Translations under genes and position numbers: made by a program
From: Hugenholtzia roseola DSM 9546
GTDB taxonomy: Bacteria; Bacteroidota; Bacteroidia; Cytophagales; Bernardetiaceae
NCBI RefSeq assembly: GCF_000422585.1
Contig: NZ_KE383883.1
Location: forward strand, 78,782-142,781
Direction: 5' to 3'
DNA: 64,000 nucleotides
Notes under the pieces: model-generated
What the model was told of the DNA's origin: nothing
The model's input: the letters and a program-made list of their open reading frames with translations, nothing else
Databases searched by the model: none
Shown: piece by piece, positions 41,625 to 50,572 of the stretch
How the letters are laid out: every line of letters starts with the position of its first letter
Position numbering within the stretch: position 1 is the first letter of the stretch

Positions 41625-44600
41625 CTATTCCTTCACAATTTTAATGCTTTGTTGCATTTCTGCCGATACAATTTGCAGGGTATAAACCGCCTGTGCCAAA
41701 CTGCTTAAATCAAGGCTTACTTCTTTGGCATTTGTCCAATTTTGCTGCAAAAGCTCTCTGCCCAAAGCGTCGTAAAGGCGAATTTGTAAGTCTTTCTGTT
41801 CGCTTTCAAAACGCAGGGTTACCTGATTTTGGGTAGGATTCGGGAAAAGACTAAATCCTTGATTTTGAGGCACTTCGTCCTCTTGACCCAAAGTAATGGC
41901 GGCAAAGGTGCGGCTGCGCGAAGAAGTTTCACAATTCTGACCATAAGTAGCCAAGACGCGGTAGCTTCCATTTTGGGCAGGGGTGAAAGCAAGTTGATTT
42001 TCCGAACCTGCCACATTTACAAACTGACCATTTGTACCCAAATTTCTATCTAAAACCTGCCACACAAAAGGCACATTTTCAGAAAGTTCCACTTCTAACA
42101 CATTGCCGTTGGGTCTGATGCGAATTTTAGGCGCGGCGTAGTAGGTGAGTTCAAACTCTGCCGATTCGGAACTACAAGGGGCATGGGGCGTGAAAACAGC
42201 CACTTTGTACGTTCCCCCTGCATTTACTTCTACACTCGAACCCGAAAGCGGTAATCTTTCATGGTTTAAGAACCAATAATAACGCGCTCCCTCTATTTGT
42301 GGCACGCTCAAAATTGCCGTTTCGCCTTCGCAGATGGCATTTTTTGAAGCGGTCAAATCTATTGAAGCAGGGAAATTCAAGATTTCGATGCGGCGTTGGC
42401 TTATTGCAACACAACCCAAGATATTATCCGTAACTTTTAGCGTATAAACGCCTGTTTGAGAAGCAGTTATGGCGGCAGAAGTGCCTAAGATAGTGCCATT
42501 GAAAGACCATTCGTAGCTTACCTCTGCATCAGGAGTAGCTTGCGGAGCTGCACTCAAAACGGTTTCCGAACAGAAGCGAAGGCTATTGCTTTGGGTCTGA
42601 ATAAACGCCACAGGCGCAGATTTCAAACGCACGCGAATTGGGGTAGATTCTGCCGTACAGTTGCCACGAATGACCACAAATTCATACCAACCGCTTACAT
42701 TAGCTCGCAAAGTAGTTGTATTTTCACCGCCCAAAGTAAAGCCGTTGAGCTTCCACGCATAACGCGCACCCGCCGTTTCTTCGCCTTGTAGGGTTACGAC
42801 ATTTTCGCAGCTAATAAGCTCATTGTCAGCGTTTAAAGTGTTTAGAATACGCGCCTCGTATGCTTCATTCACTAAGGCTACCACAGGGATTTTTTCGCCT
42901 TCTTGCCCTAATTCGAAGATGCTCACAAAATAGGTTTTGCTTTCGCTTAGGATTGGCGTTTCGAAAGTGCCACTTGCGCTTTCATAGAAAGGCGTAGTGT
43001 CGGTTTCATTTTCATACCAGCGATAAACGCCCTGCCAATCTGTTTTGCCCGATACGGAAAGTACCACTCTGCCACTTCCGCACACTTCGCGCACAGATTC
43101 GAGGCTCACGCCTGTCGGTAGGGTTGTGGCATCAATAGAAGCATAGACGACCATCATATTAGAAAAGGCAGCATTACAAATTGTACGCACTTCAAAATGG
43201 TGAAGGGTGCTATGCGAGAGATTTTCTAATAGGAAAGAATTTTGGGGAACAGGCAGATTTGCTATCACCGTACCATTTAGATAGACTTCTACATACTCCA
43301 CACCTACGGGTAGTTCCCAATTGAGCAGGATAGAACTTGAAGAAAGCGGAGTCGCTGTCAAATTTTCAACCTTTGGGCAAGGCGGCAAAGGTGGAATAGG
43401 ACGCGCCTTAAACCTAACGGCTAAGTCGTTGCGATTGCTACCGATAATGTTAGCAGCCGTGCTATTGTATAAAAAGGCGTTGTCGTCGAAAACAACTGTC
43501 AGGTCGGCTACATTTTGAGCAGGCGTATGCGGATTAGCAGTATCGGCTAAGACAAAACCTAAGGTATAATCATCTATCCTAACCATTTCGGCTACCAAGC
43601 CTGTTGGTACGTTTGATACCGAAACCCAACCATTTGCCACAAAATCATCACCATTTGCACCTGCGAAAATAGGGCAAGGGGCAGTAATGAAAATGGTATC
43701 ATTCATCAGACCCGAAGTAGGATTGCTTTCTACAAAAACCGTATCCGAATAGGCAAGGCTGCCTGCAAAACTTACTGTTACCGTTTGGGTAGCGGTAGCG
43801 GTATTGCCCGCAGCGTCTGTAACGGTGTGTGTAACGGTAGTTGTGCCAAGTGGGAAGGCAGCAGGCGCATTGTTTGTAACGGTAAAGGTGCAGTTATCAG
43901 CAGCCGTTGGCGTACCCAAAGCCACACTTGAAGCCGTACAAAGTCCTGCGTCAGTGGTAATATTTAGGGCAGCAGGGGCAGTAATGGTCGGATTTTGGTT
44001 ATCTACTACGGTTACAATTTGGGTAGCGGTAGCGGTTAAACCATTGGCATCAGTTACTGTCCAAGTAACGGTGGTATTGCCAAGTGGAAAAGTAGCAGGG
44101 GCGTTATTGGTAATTGTAAAGGTACAGTTATCCGAAGCCGTAGCCGTTCCCAAAGCCACACCCGAAGCAGTGCAGGCGTTTAAATCGGTATTAACTGTTA
44201 CGTTGGCAGGAGCGGTAATGGTCGGACTTTGTGTATCCGTAACCGTTACGGTAAAAGAGCAAGGGGTGGTATTGCCAAAATTGTCTGTAGCCTCGAAAGA
44301 AACAGTATGGCTACCAACCCCAAGCAATGTATTGGCGGCAAAACCGCCTGTGCGCACAATACGCGCACCATTTAGTTCGAGTATGTGTCTATTAGAATTT
44401 GTTGTACTAATATCATTCCACGTACCATTCGATAGAACTTGGGTAGCATCTTCGTTGCCAGAGTTATTAGGCTCGCCTGCGTTCCAATTCGTAAAGGTAG
44501 GAGGGGCGCAATCTTCCCAAACAAAAGTGCCTTCTACTTCAAGGTCATTATAGCCAATAAAATAGCTTGTAGCAGGGCTTACCACTGCCGAAACCCAGTT

Positions 44601-45938
44601 GCGAATCTGTGTATTTTCGGCGGCATCACTAATTTGTACCATATAACCACCTGCGGCGGCGCAATTAGCTCTTGCAGTGTTGTAATCTACGTTTGCATTT
44701 GAAACATAATAAGAGTGCGTGCCGATTGTACCCAAATAGGTATAGCCTGCAATTTCAGCTCTATAAGCTCCCCCACAAGTATCGATGGCAGAAGGGAAAG
44801 GATAGCAATAGCGCGTTTGACATTCGCCTATTGGAAGGGTAAGGTTTGCGCTGTTGTTACAAGTAAAGACGGGGGGGACGGTTTCTGTAACAGCAACATC
44901 ATAGGCACAAGTAGCCGAAGAGCCACCTACTGCGGCGTTCCAAGTTACTGTCGTAATGCCGCCATTAAATATTACACCTGCAAGGGAAGTGCCTGTGCCT
45001 GTGGTTGCGCCCGATAGCGTATAGGTAGGCGTAATGGCACTACAATTTCCAGAAAGAACAGGGTTTAGGGCGGCAGTTGCGGTATAGCCACAAACGCCTG
45101 TATTGGCTGCAAAAGTCTGATTGGCAGGACAATTTAAAACCAAAGGCTCTGAAATATTTACGTTCAGGGTTGTGGTCGTGATACAGCCGTCCTGCATTTC
45201 GGCAGTATAAGTTACGGTATAAGTTCCGCCTGCGGCGTAAGTATGCGACTGCGAAGCTGCACCCGAAGGAATAACAGTACCATCACCCATATCCCAAGTA
45301 TGATTGACGATAGGAATAACGCGGCTGATGGTAATGTTATCTAAGCCCCAGTTATCATAATTAGCACCAGAATTAGTTGTTTGTAGCCAACGAAAACGTG
45401 TAGTAGCAGTAAGCGCACCAGCAGGCAAAGTATTGACATTAAAAGAAACCCAACCGTAACCTACTGCACCGCCTGAAGCGTCAGTAGGGTCGATGTACAT
45501 GATGTTGGTATAAGTAACACCGTCGGTCGAGTATTGCAAATACACGCCTTCGCCTGCATCTACTTGCTCACAGCCAGGGTCGGGGTCGTCATCTCCAAAG
45601 CGAATTTGAAAACTGATAAGCCCGCCCGCGCTCATATCGACAACAGACGTCGTTAGGGAACGCTGACCAGCAACGGCACTTGCCCAGAAATAATCTGTCC
45701 CGTCGGCGGCAGGCAATCCGCAGGGTTGCCCTATGATAAAGGCGGAAGCTATCCAACCGGGAGGAAAGGTACTACCGTTGAAATTGAAAGAGGAGGCATT
45801 GGAGTATGCAGAGCCTTGAAAGTCGATGGGCGTGTTGCAGGTAGTCGTCGCGCCACCTGTCAGTAGGGAGGTACATTGTGCAAAAATGCCTGCAATTCCC
45901 CAAAAAGATAGAAGTATGGTAAAAAGAAACTTAGTCAT
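41625..45938 (-). CDS. Giant T9SS-exported multidomain adhesin with HYR, C-type lectin, PKD, FN3 and sorting domain
   Basis: A 1437-residue surface or secreted protein. Domains in rough order: signal peptide 1-20; a jelly-roll, reelin/MAM-like region about 24-210; PKD about 212-262 (WDMGDGTV...HTYAAGGTYTVTYTA); HYR-like about 265-352; C-type lectin about 385-520 (WEDCAPPTFTNWNAGEPNN); two or three HYR repeats about 525-735 (PTITAPANVTVNTD); FN3 about 865-955; Ig-like modules about 970-1350; and a type A T9SS C-terminal sorting domain about 1360-1437 (SLFPNPTQNQVTLRFESE, KIVKE). It should cross the outer membrane through T9SS and bind sugars or surfaces. It follows the 157-aa gene with no gap. 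Confidence 0.9.
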   Translation of the reverse strand: MTKFLFTILLSFWGIAGIFAQCTSLLTGGATTTCNTPIDFQGSAYSNASSFNFNGSTFPPGWIASAFIIGQPCGLPAADGTDYFWASAVAGQRSLTTSVVDMSAGGLISFQIRFGDDDPDPGCEQVDAGEGVYLQYSTDGVTYTNIMYIDPTDASGGAVGYGWVSFNVNTLPAGALTATTRFRWLQTTNSGANYDNWGLDNITISRVIPIVNHTWDMGDGTVIPSGAASQSHTYAAGGTYTVTYTAEMQDGCITTTTLNVNISEPLVLNCPANQTFAANTGVCGYTATAALNPVLSGNCSAITPTYTLSGATTGTGTSLAGVIFNGGITTVTWNAAVGGSSATCAYDVAVTETVPPVFTCNNSANLTLPIGECQTRYCYPFPSAIDTCGGAYRAEIAGYTYLGTIGTHSYYVSNANVDYNTARANCAAAGGYMVQISDAAENTQIRNWVSAVVSPATSYFIGYNDLEVEGTFVWEDCAPPTFTNWNAGEPNNSGNEDATQVLSNGTWNDISTTNSNRHILELNGARIVRTGGFAANTLLGVGSHTVSFEATDNFGNTTPCSFTVTVTDTQSPTITAPANVTVNTDLNACTASGVALGTATASDNCTFTITNNAPATFPLGNTTVTWTVTDANGLTATATQIVTVVDNQNPTITAPAALNITTDAGLCTASSVALGTPTAADNCTFTVTNNAPAAFPLGTTTVTHTVTDAAGNTATATQTVTVSFAGSLAYSDTVFVESNPTSGLMNDTIFITAPCPIFAGANGDDFVANGWVSVSNVPTGLVAEMVRIDDYTLGFVLADTANPHTPAQNVADLTVVFDDNAFLYNSTAANIIGSNRNDLAVRFKARPIPPLPPCPKVENLTATPLSSSSILLNWELPVGVEYVEVYLNGTVIANLPVPQNSFLLENLSHSTLHHFEVRTICNAAFSNMMVVYASIDATTLPTGVSLESVREVCGSGRVVLSVSGKTDWQGVYRWYENETDTTPFYESASGTFETPILSESKTYFVSIFELGQEGEKIPVVALVNEAYEARILNTLNADNELISCENVVTLQGEETAGARYAWKLNGFTLGGENTTTLRANVSGWYEFVVIRGNCTAESTPIRVRLKSAPVAFIQTQSNSLRFCSETVLSAAPQATPDAEVSYEWSFNGTILGTSAAITASQTGVYTLKVTDNILGCVAISQRRIEILNFPASIDLTASKNAICEGETAILSVPQIEGARYYWFLNHERLPLSGSSVEVNAGGTYKVAVFTPHAPCSSESAEFELTYYAAPKIRIRPNGNVLEVELSENVPFVWQVLDRNLGTNGQFVNVAGSENQLAFTPAQNGSYRVLATYGQNCETSSRSRTFAAITLGQEDEVPQNQGFSLFPNPTQNQVTLRFESEQKDLQIRLYDALGRELLQQNWTNAKEVSLDLSSLAQAVYTLQIVSAEMQQSIKIVKE

Positions 45939-45939
45939 A

Positions 45940-46413
45940 TTATTTCAAAAGTTGAGTTTTTAGTCCGTTGATGTTGATTTTTTCAAGTTTTGCCATATTG
46001 GGTATAGCGGAATTAGCAAGGAAAATAGAAAGAGAAGTTTCCGCTTCTGTGTTGGGGTAGCACACGCCTTCGAGAGCCGCCTTCGGACTAAGCACTAAGC
46101 GCACTTCTTTTTCGCTCGCCATCTCACGATTTTCTGTGTGGGAATAAGCCTTTTCTAAGTCGAATTGTAGGAAAAGCGTTTCGCCCGTTTTGTTTTCTAC
46201 TTTAAAGAGCAATTTTTCCATCTGCACGCCATAAGAAGCCGTATAGCAGTCGGCACTTTTGTAGAAAATGCGGACGTGTTCGTTTTCTTGTGCCAATGTC
46301 CAAGTGGGCTGCCATGCCACGATGGGTTCGGTGTTCTGCGCTGAAAGGGTCTGTGTCAGCAGCAGACTTATCGCAAGGGATAAGAAAAGAAAGAGGGTTT
46401 TACAGATTTTCAT
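45940..46413 (-). CDS. Small exported protein co-transcribed with the T9SS adhesin
   Basis: A 157-residue protein with a clear signal peptide (MKICKTLFLFLSLAISLLLT, cleavage near SAQ-NTE). The mature part is one beta-rich domain (VRIFYKSADCYTASYGVQMEKLLFKV..., quoted in part) with two cysteines (SADCY, GVCYP). No family is recognised. The ATG at 46413 precedes the signal peptide; longer frames are untranslated leader. It ends 1 bp from the adhesin start, so the two are certainly co-transcribed; a chaperone or partner role is inference. Confidence 0.7.
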   Translation of the reverse strand: MKICKTLFLFLSLAISLLLTQTLSAQNTEPIVAWQPTWTLAQENEHVRIFYKSADCYTASYGVQMEKLLFKVENKTGETLFLQFDLEKAYSHTENREMASEKEVRLVLSPKAALEGVCYPNTEAETSLSIFLANSAIPNMAKLEKININGLKTQLLK

Positions 46414-46936
46414 AAAAGAAGAATGTTTGGAAGTGTAAAGCAGGAGAAGTACAGGTGTAAGATTTCGCCAGACTTTTAAAAAAGTCGTCAGATAAAAATA
46501 GGCGATATGCGTACCCGCGCTCAAAAAAGGAATTAAATGAGGCTGAAAAAGAGACATTTATACGCTTGTTTTAAAAGAATAGGAATGAATAAAACACATA
46601 GCAGTCTGCACTACTTGGGTACAAAGTAGCGGCTTTTTTAGGCTCATTTTAAAAATCTGCGACAGAAAGCACGCTAATTGGGACAAACTGCAAAATGCTG
46701 CGATAAAAAAAATTTGTTAAAACTACGCTACCCGATTTTTGTTTGAAAAAAATGCTCCCTTTGAAAAAAAAACACCTCGACGCTATAAAATTCTGTGAGG
46801 CGGTTTCTATCGCTACCTATTCCCTATTTTTTACTGTTGCTAAGGATTTGACTTAAAAAATTCTTTTTCACGAACAAAATTCTACTACTTTCGTAAAAAT
46901 GTATCGAATAAGAAACTACCCTAATTTACAACACCG
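46414..46936. other. 523-bp divergent intergenic region
   Basis: Lies between the adhesin operon and the gene at 46937. It shows a small hairpin GACTTTTAAAAAAGTC near 46470 and AT-rich tracts, but no repeat copy, RNA gene or consensus promoter pair. Confidence 0.4.
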
Positions 46937-47557
46937 ATGAATTTACTCGATTTGGAAAGCGAACTCAAAAAATTGCCTACCCTGCCGCCTTGGGGAAGAA
47001 AGCAGTCTGACGATTGGGACAAAGACTCGAATTTCGTCTATCAACTGCCTACCTACGAAGCCTTACAAATGCGCTTGAAGCAACTGCAAAAAGGGGTAGC
47101 CTTCGAAAACTACGTCTTGAATCGCTGGTACAATACCCTTTCGGCAAGAGGCGTAGAGCATATTTTCTCCCAAATAGAAGGCGTGAGAATCAATCCGAAT
47201 CGGTACGACAAAAAAGTAGATTTTTTTATACACAACTTGCCCTTCGACCACAAAACGACCATTTTCCCAAAAAATTATACCCCCAAAATAGAGGAAGCAC
47301 AGAAAAATCCTGCCCATTTAGCACAGTGGCTATACCAGAATCAGAGTCAGCAAGGGCGTTTTCACCTTGCCAATCGTCTTTTTGTGGTCTTGTATCAAAA
47401 AGATGGCGCACATTGGCAGCTAAGACGTGAGCTTTCCTATCTCAAACCGCACATAGAAACCTATATCCAAAACTTTCACCCCCAAAAACTTATCCGCCTT
47501 CCTTTGGCAGACAAAATTGAGCCTACACTTTGTGATTTGATTTTTGTGATAAAATAG
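46937..47557 (+). CDS. Hypothetical protein, possible PD-(D/E)XK-type nuclease
   Basis: A 206-residue soluble protein. The segment AFENYVLNRWYN, then RYDKKVDFFIHNLPFDHKTT, resembles an early helix Glu and a D-x(n)-(D/H)xK core, as in restriction-enzyme-like folds where VDFFI is the core strand and HK replaces the usual ExK. The rest is helical (HLAQWLYQNQSQQGRFHLANR). No methyltransferase partner lies beside it, and it precedes the repeat cluster at 47.6-48.2 kb. The nuclease idea is weak; the gene itself is well supported. Confidence 0.45.
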   Translation: MNLLDLESELKKLPTLPPWGRKQSDDWDKDSNFVYQLPTYEALQMRLKQLQKGVAFENYVLNRWYNTLSARGVEHIFSQIEGVRINPNRYDKKVDFFIHNLPFDHKTTIFPKNYTPKIEEAQKNPAHLAQWLYQNQSQQGRFHLANRLFVVLYQKDGAHWQLRRELSYLKPHIETYIQNFHPQKLIRLPLADKIEPTLCDLIFVIK

Positions 47558-47664
47558 CATCTAACAAAAGATACAAAAGATAGTCTTTATATAAGTTTCC
47601 CTTTGCCAACACTAAGGGCGTTGTTACAACGATAAAAGCCTTAAATGCACCCCACCCCAAGCCC

Positions 47665-47830
47665 CAGTAATGTTAAATTCTAAAAATTAGGTTCAAATGT
47701 AGGGACAAAGCATTGCCTTGTCCTATGCCCCAAACCCTAAGGGTCTTGAAGACCCTTAGGGTTTAAGTCCAAATTTTATTTCGTTTCTAATTTGACAAAA
47801 CAAGACTTTTTACAGAACTTAACATTACTG
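47665..47830 (-). mobile_element. MITE-like element, copy D (type 1)
   Basis: 166 bp from CAGTAATGTTAAATTCT to AGAACTTAACATTACTG with the CCCTAAGGGTC and GACAAAGCATTGCCTTGTC hairpins. It sits in the L3 region corresponding to CCCCAAACCCCG; flanks CCCCAAGCCC and CCCCATAGGG do not match fully, so the duplication has been lost or altered. Confidence 0.82.
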
Positions 47831-47938
47831 CCCCATAGGGCGGGGCTTTTTTATCATAAAATGTCTTTTAGTTATGATACAAAACCTTGAAAATTAGTTT
47901 TGTTTTCGAACCCTCCCCTATGGGGGGAGGGCAGGGTG

Positions 47939-48111
47939 CAGTGATGTTAAATTCTAAAAATCAAATGCAAATGTAGGGACAAGGCACTGCCTTGTCCGCA
48001 GCAAGATTGAAATAAAAAAGGGCTTTCAGACCTAAAAAAAGTCTTTCACCCAAATTTTATTTCGTGTCAAATTTGACAAAACAAGATTTTTTACAGAACT
48101 TAACATCACTG
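47939..48111 (-). mobile_element. MITE-like element, copy E (type 2), with 10-bp target duplication
   Basis: 173 bp from CAGTGATGTTAAATTCT to AGAACTTAACATCACTG. Perfect direct repeats GGGCAGGGTG flank it at 47929-47938 and 48112-48121. This sequence is the reverse complement of the duplication around copy B: the same position of the larger repeat was hit twice independently. Confidence 0.9.
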
Positions 48112-48319
48112 GGGCAGGGTGGGGGTTCAGCAGGCTTGCACAAAGCACAAACCCCGTTTTTTGACCTTCTGACCTTTGTAAAAACGCCAAACACTAAGCA
48201 CACTTAATAGCACAAGATTTGATGAATTTTATCGTTAAAAACTTAAAATGCTATACTTCTTACTGCGTTTGGTGTCCTTAGTGTTGAATAAAATTTGCGT
48301 TGGGAACGTCAGCAGGTTG

Positions 48320-49549
48320 CTATTCTGTTTTGGGCAAAATTTCATGCCCCATTTTGTCGCGCTTGGTTTGGAGGTATTTTTCGTTGTGCGGATTGGGTTC
48401 AATTCGGATAGGCACGCTTTCGACAATTTCCAAGCCATAACCGATAAGCCCTGCCCGCTTTTTGGGATTATTGGAAATAAGTCGGATTTTTCTAACGCCC
48501 AAATCGCGCAAAATTTGCGCTCCTACGCCATAGTCGCGCTCGTCCATTTTAAAGCCAAGCTCTAAATTTGCCTGTACGGTATCGAGTCCTTTTTCCTGCA
48601 ATTTGTAGGCTTTTAATTTATTTAAAAGACCAATTCCGCGCCCTTCCTGATTCATGTAGAGAATCACGCCGCGCCCTTCTTTTTCTACCATTTCCATAGC
48701 CCCATGAAGCTGTGCGCCGCAGTCGCAACGGCAGGAGCCGAAAATGTCGCCCGTAACACAAGAGGAATGAACGCGCACCAAGATAGGTTCGTCTTTGTCC
48801 CATTTCCCCTTCACCAACGCCAAATGGAGTTCGCCTGTATTGATTTGTCGATACGCCATTAGGTCGAAATTGCCCCATTCAGTAGGCATCTGCACCCCTA
48901 TTTCGGGCTGTATCAGGGTTTCGTGTTTGAGGCGGTAGGCGATAAGGTCTTCTATCGAAACCAATTTGAAGCCATGCTTATCAGCAAATTCGCGCAAAAA
49001 AGGCAGACGCGCCATTTCGCCCTCCTCGGTCATGATTTCGATGAGCATGCCTACGGGTTGTAAGCCTGCCAATCGCGCAAAATCTACCGTTGCCTCGGTG
49101 TGTCCTGCACGCCGCAATACGCCCCCTTCGCGTGCTTTGAGGGGGTTGATGTGTCCGGGTCGTCCTAAATCTTCGGGGCGCGTGCTAAGGTCGGCTAAGG
49201 CGTTGATGGTTTTGGCTCTATCGTGCGCCGATACGCCTGTGGTGCAGCCCTTTCCAAGCAAATCTACCGTAACGGTGAAGGCTGTCCCCTTAGGGTCGGT
49301 ATTTTTTCCTACCATCAAGTCTAAATCTAATTCTACGCATCGCCTTTCTGTCATGGCGACACACAAAACGCCACGCGCCTCTTTGAGTACAAAATTGACC
49401 ATTTCAGGCGTAACCTTTTCGGCAGCACAAATGAAATCGCCTTCATTTTCGCGTCCTTCGTCATCAACGACGATAATCATTTTGCCATTTTTGATGTCCT
49501 CGATGGCTTCCTCGATGGTATCTAAACGGATAGGGCTTGTCGGATTCAT
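48320..49549 (-). CDS. ribBA: Bifunctional riboflavin enzyme RibBA
   Basis: A 409-residue cytoplasmic enzyme. The N-terminal half (about 1-205) is 3,4-dihydroxy-2-butanone-4-phosphate synthase, with [11 protein letters not shown], the acid loop, and [14 protein letters not shown]. The C-terminal half (about 206-405) is GTP cyclohydrolase II, with the zinc site C-x10-C-x-C in [17 protein letters not shown] and [11 protein letters not shown]. Together they start both branches of riboflavin synthesis. The ATG at 49549 ([16 protein letters not shown]) is the family start. No FMN riboswitch is visible upstream. A MITE copy with target duplication lies about 150 bp upstream of the start. Confidence 0.97.
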   Translation of the reverse strand: MNPTSPIRLDTIEEAIEDIKNGKMIIVVDDEGRENEGDFICAAEKVTPEMVNFVLKEARGVLCVAMTERRCVELDLDLMVGKNTDPKGTAFTVTVDLLGKGCTTGVSAHDRAKTINALADLSTRPEDLGRPGHINPLKAREGGVLRRAGHTEATVDFARLAGLQPVGMLIEIMTEEGEMARLPFLREFADKHGFKLVSIEDLIAYRLKHETLIQPEIGVQMPTEWGNFDLMAYRQINTGELHLALVKGKWDKDEPILVRVHSSCVTGDIFGSCRCDCGAQLHGAMEMVEKEGRGVILYMNQEGRGIGLLNKLKAYKLQEKGLDTVQANLELGFKMDERDYGVGAQILRDLGVRKIRLISNNPKKRAGLIGYGLEIVESVPIRIEPNPHNEKYLQTKRDKMGHEILPKTE

Positions 49550-49700
49550 AAGCGATAGGGGGTAAGGGTCTTGACCAGAAGCAAAGTTCGCTAAGTTTTT
49601 TGAAGTGGGCAAATTTTTCAATCGGTTTGCGTATTTGGGTCGCCAATCTGCCTTTTGCTTGCGCTGACCCCTATTTTTGTAGCCTTGCCCCGAAAGTGGG

Positions 49701-49865
49701 TAGTAATGTTAAGTTTTGTAAAAAGCCTTGTTTTGTCAAATTTGACACGAAATAAAATTTGGACTAAACCCTAAGGGTCTTGAAGACCCTTAGGGTTTGG
49801 GGCATAGGACAAGGCAGTGCCTTGTCCCTACATTCGAACTTAATTTTTAGAATTTAACATCATTG
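49701..49865 (+). mobile_element. MITE-like element, copy F (type 1), with 10-bp target duplication
   Basis: 165 bp from TAGTAATGTTAAGTTTTG to AGAATTTAACATCATTG with both hairpins. Direct repeats CGAAAGTGGG (49691-49700) and CGAAAGTAGG (49866-49875) differ at one base. This copy lies outside any larger repeat, between ribBA and an exported-protein gene. Confidence 0.87.
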
Positions 49866-49914
49866 CGAAAGTAGGCAGGGAGGTAAAATTAAGTCGCATT
49901 TCCTTTTTAGCTAC

Positions 49915-50385
49915 CTATTCCTGAATCAGAATTTGCACCTGCACGCTTTTGGTGTCTTTTTGGTTTTGCATCAATACCAAAAAATAGCAGCCTAAGGCAA
50001 GATTTTTGGGCAGTTGCACGCTCATTTTGTTTGGGTATGATGGCTCAAAATCGAGTTGCCAACTTTTACCTTGTGCATCTTGTAGCCAGAGGGTAAAATC
50101 TTTTTTTGTGGTGATATGCTGAAACGAAAAATTTTCTAATACAATAGAAAAATGACTTTCCGAAGCCAAAAAAATGGGATTTGGAAAGACCTGCATTTTG
50201 AGCGTTTCCATCGGCATTTGGGGGCTATCCAAAGGCGTGAGCGTAACAGAAAGTTCTGCCATGTCATATCCGTCCCCTTTGCCCCCTTGAAATTGGGCGC
50301 GAGAAAGGGCAGGAAAAGCCCCCCAAAGCAGCAAAATAGGAAGGCAAATCTTAACAAAACGACCAAGACAAGGAAAAAAAAGCAT
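49915..50385 (-). CDS. Short exported protein made almost only of a T9SS sorting-domain-like module
   Basis: A 156-residue protein with signal peptide (core ICLPILLLWGAFPALS, cleavage near RAQ-FQG). The mature 125 residues read as a type A T9SS C-terminal domain: KMQVFPNPIF, FTLWLQDAQGKSW, KMSVQLPKNLALGCYFLVLM, KSVQVQILI. There is no room for a cargo domain in front of it. It may be a remnant of a larger cargo, a free beta-sandwich, or a regulator or decoy of the T9SS sortase. Start at 50385; a TACCTTTG box lies at 50414-50407 on the minus strand. Confidence 0.6.
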   Translation of the reverse strand: MLFFPCLGRFVKICLPILLLWGAFPALSRAQFQGGKGDGYDMAELSVTLTPLDSPQMPMETLKMQVFPNPIFLASESHFSIVLENFSFQHITTKKDFTLWLQDAQGKSWQLDFEPSYPNKMSVQLPKNLALGCYFLVLMQNQKDTKSVQVQILIQE

Positions 50386-50572
50386 AGGAAAGGAGGGTTA
50401 GTGCTACAAAGGTAGCCGTTTTGTTTGTTAAAATCTCTAAAAAGCCCAACAAAATCGCCCACAAATCGCTACTATGAAAAAAAAGTAGTAACTTGCAAGC
50501 TATTAAAGGTTGTCTATCTATCATAGAAGCAATACTATCAAATTTGTTGTACCTTTCAAACATTTCCCCTTC

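Larger units (their letters stand above)
47617..48188 (-). repeat. Larger structured repeat L3, interrupted by MITE copies D and E
   Basis: Begins GGCGTTGTTACAACG and ends near AAAAACGCC, in inverse orientation to L2. It carries the CCCCATAGGGCGGGG and CCCTCCCCTATGGGGGGAG segments. Two MITE-like elements split it (47665-47830 and 47939-48111). The 762-bp gap between the gene at 46937 and ribBA consists almost wholly of this nest. Confidence 0.78.

Noticed and set aside
43804..44553. Long open frame (249 codons) antisense to the T9SS adhesin gene
   Set aside because: It is the complement of the repetitive HYR-coding part. Its Val/Ala/Thr repeats mirror the sense repeats, and there is no start signal or family match.
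49550..49700. FMN riboswitch upstream of ribBA
   Set aside because: The conserved core segments of that riboswitch are not present in this short leader.
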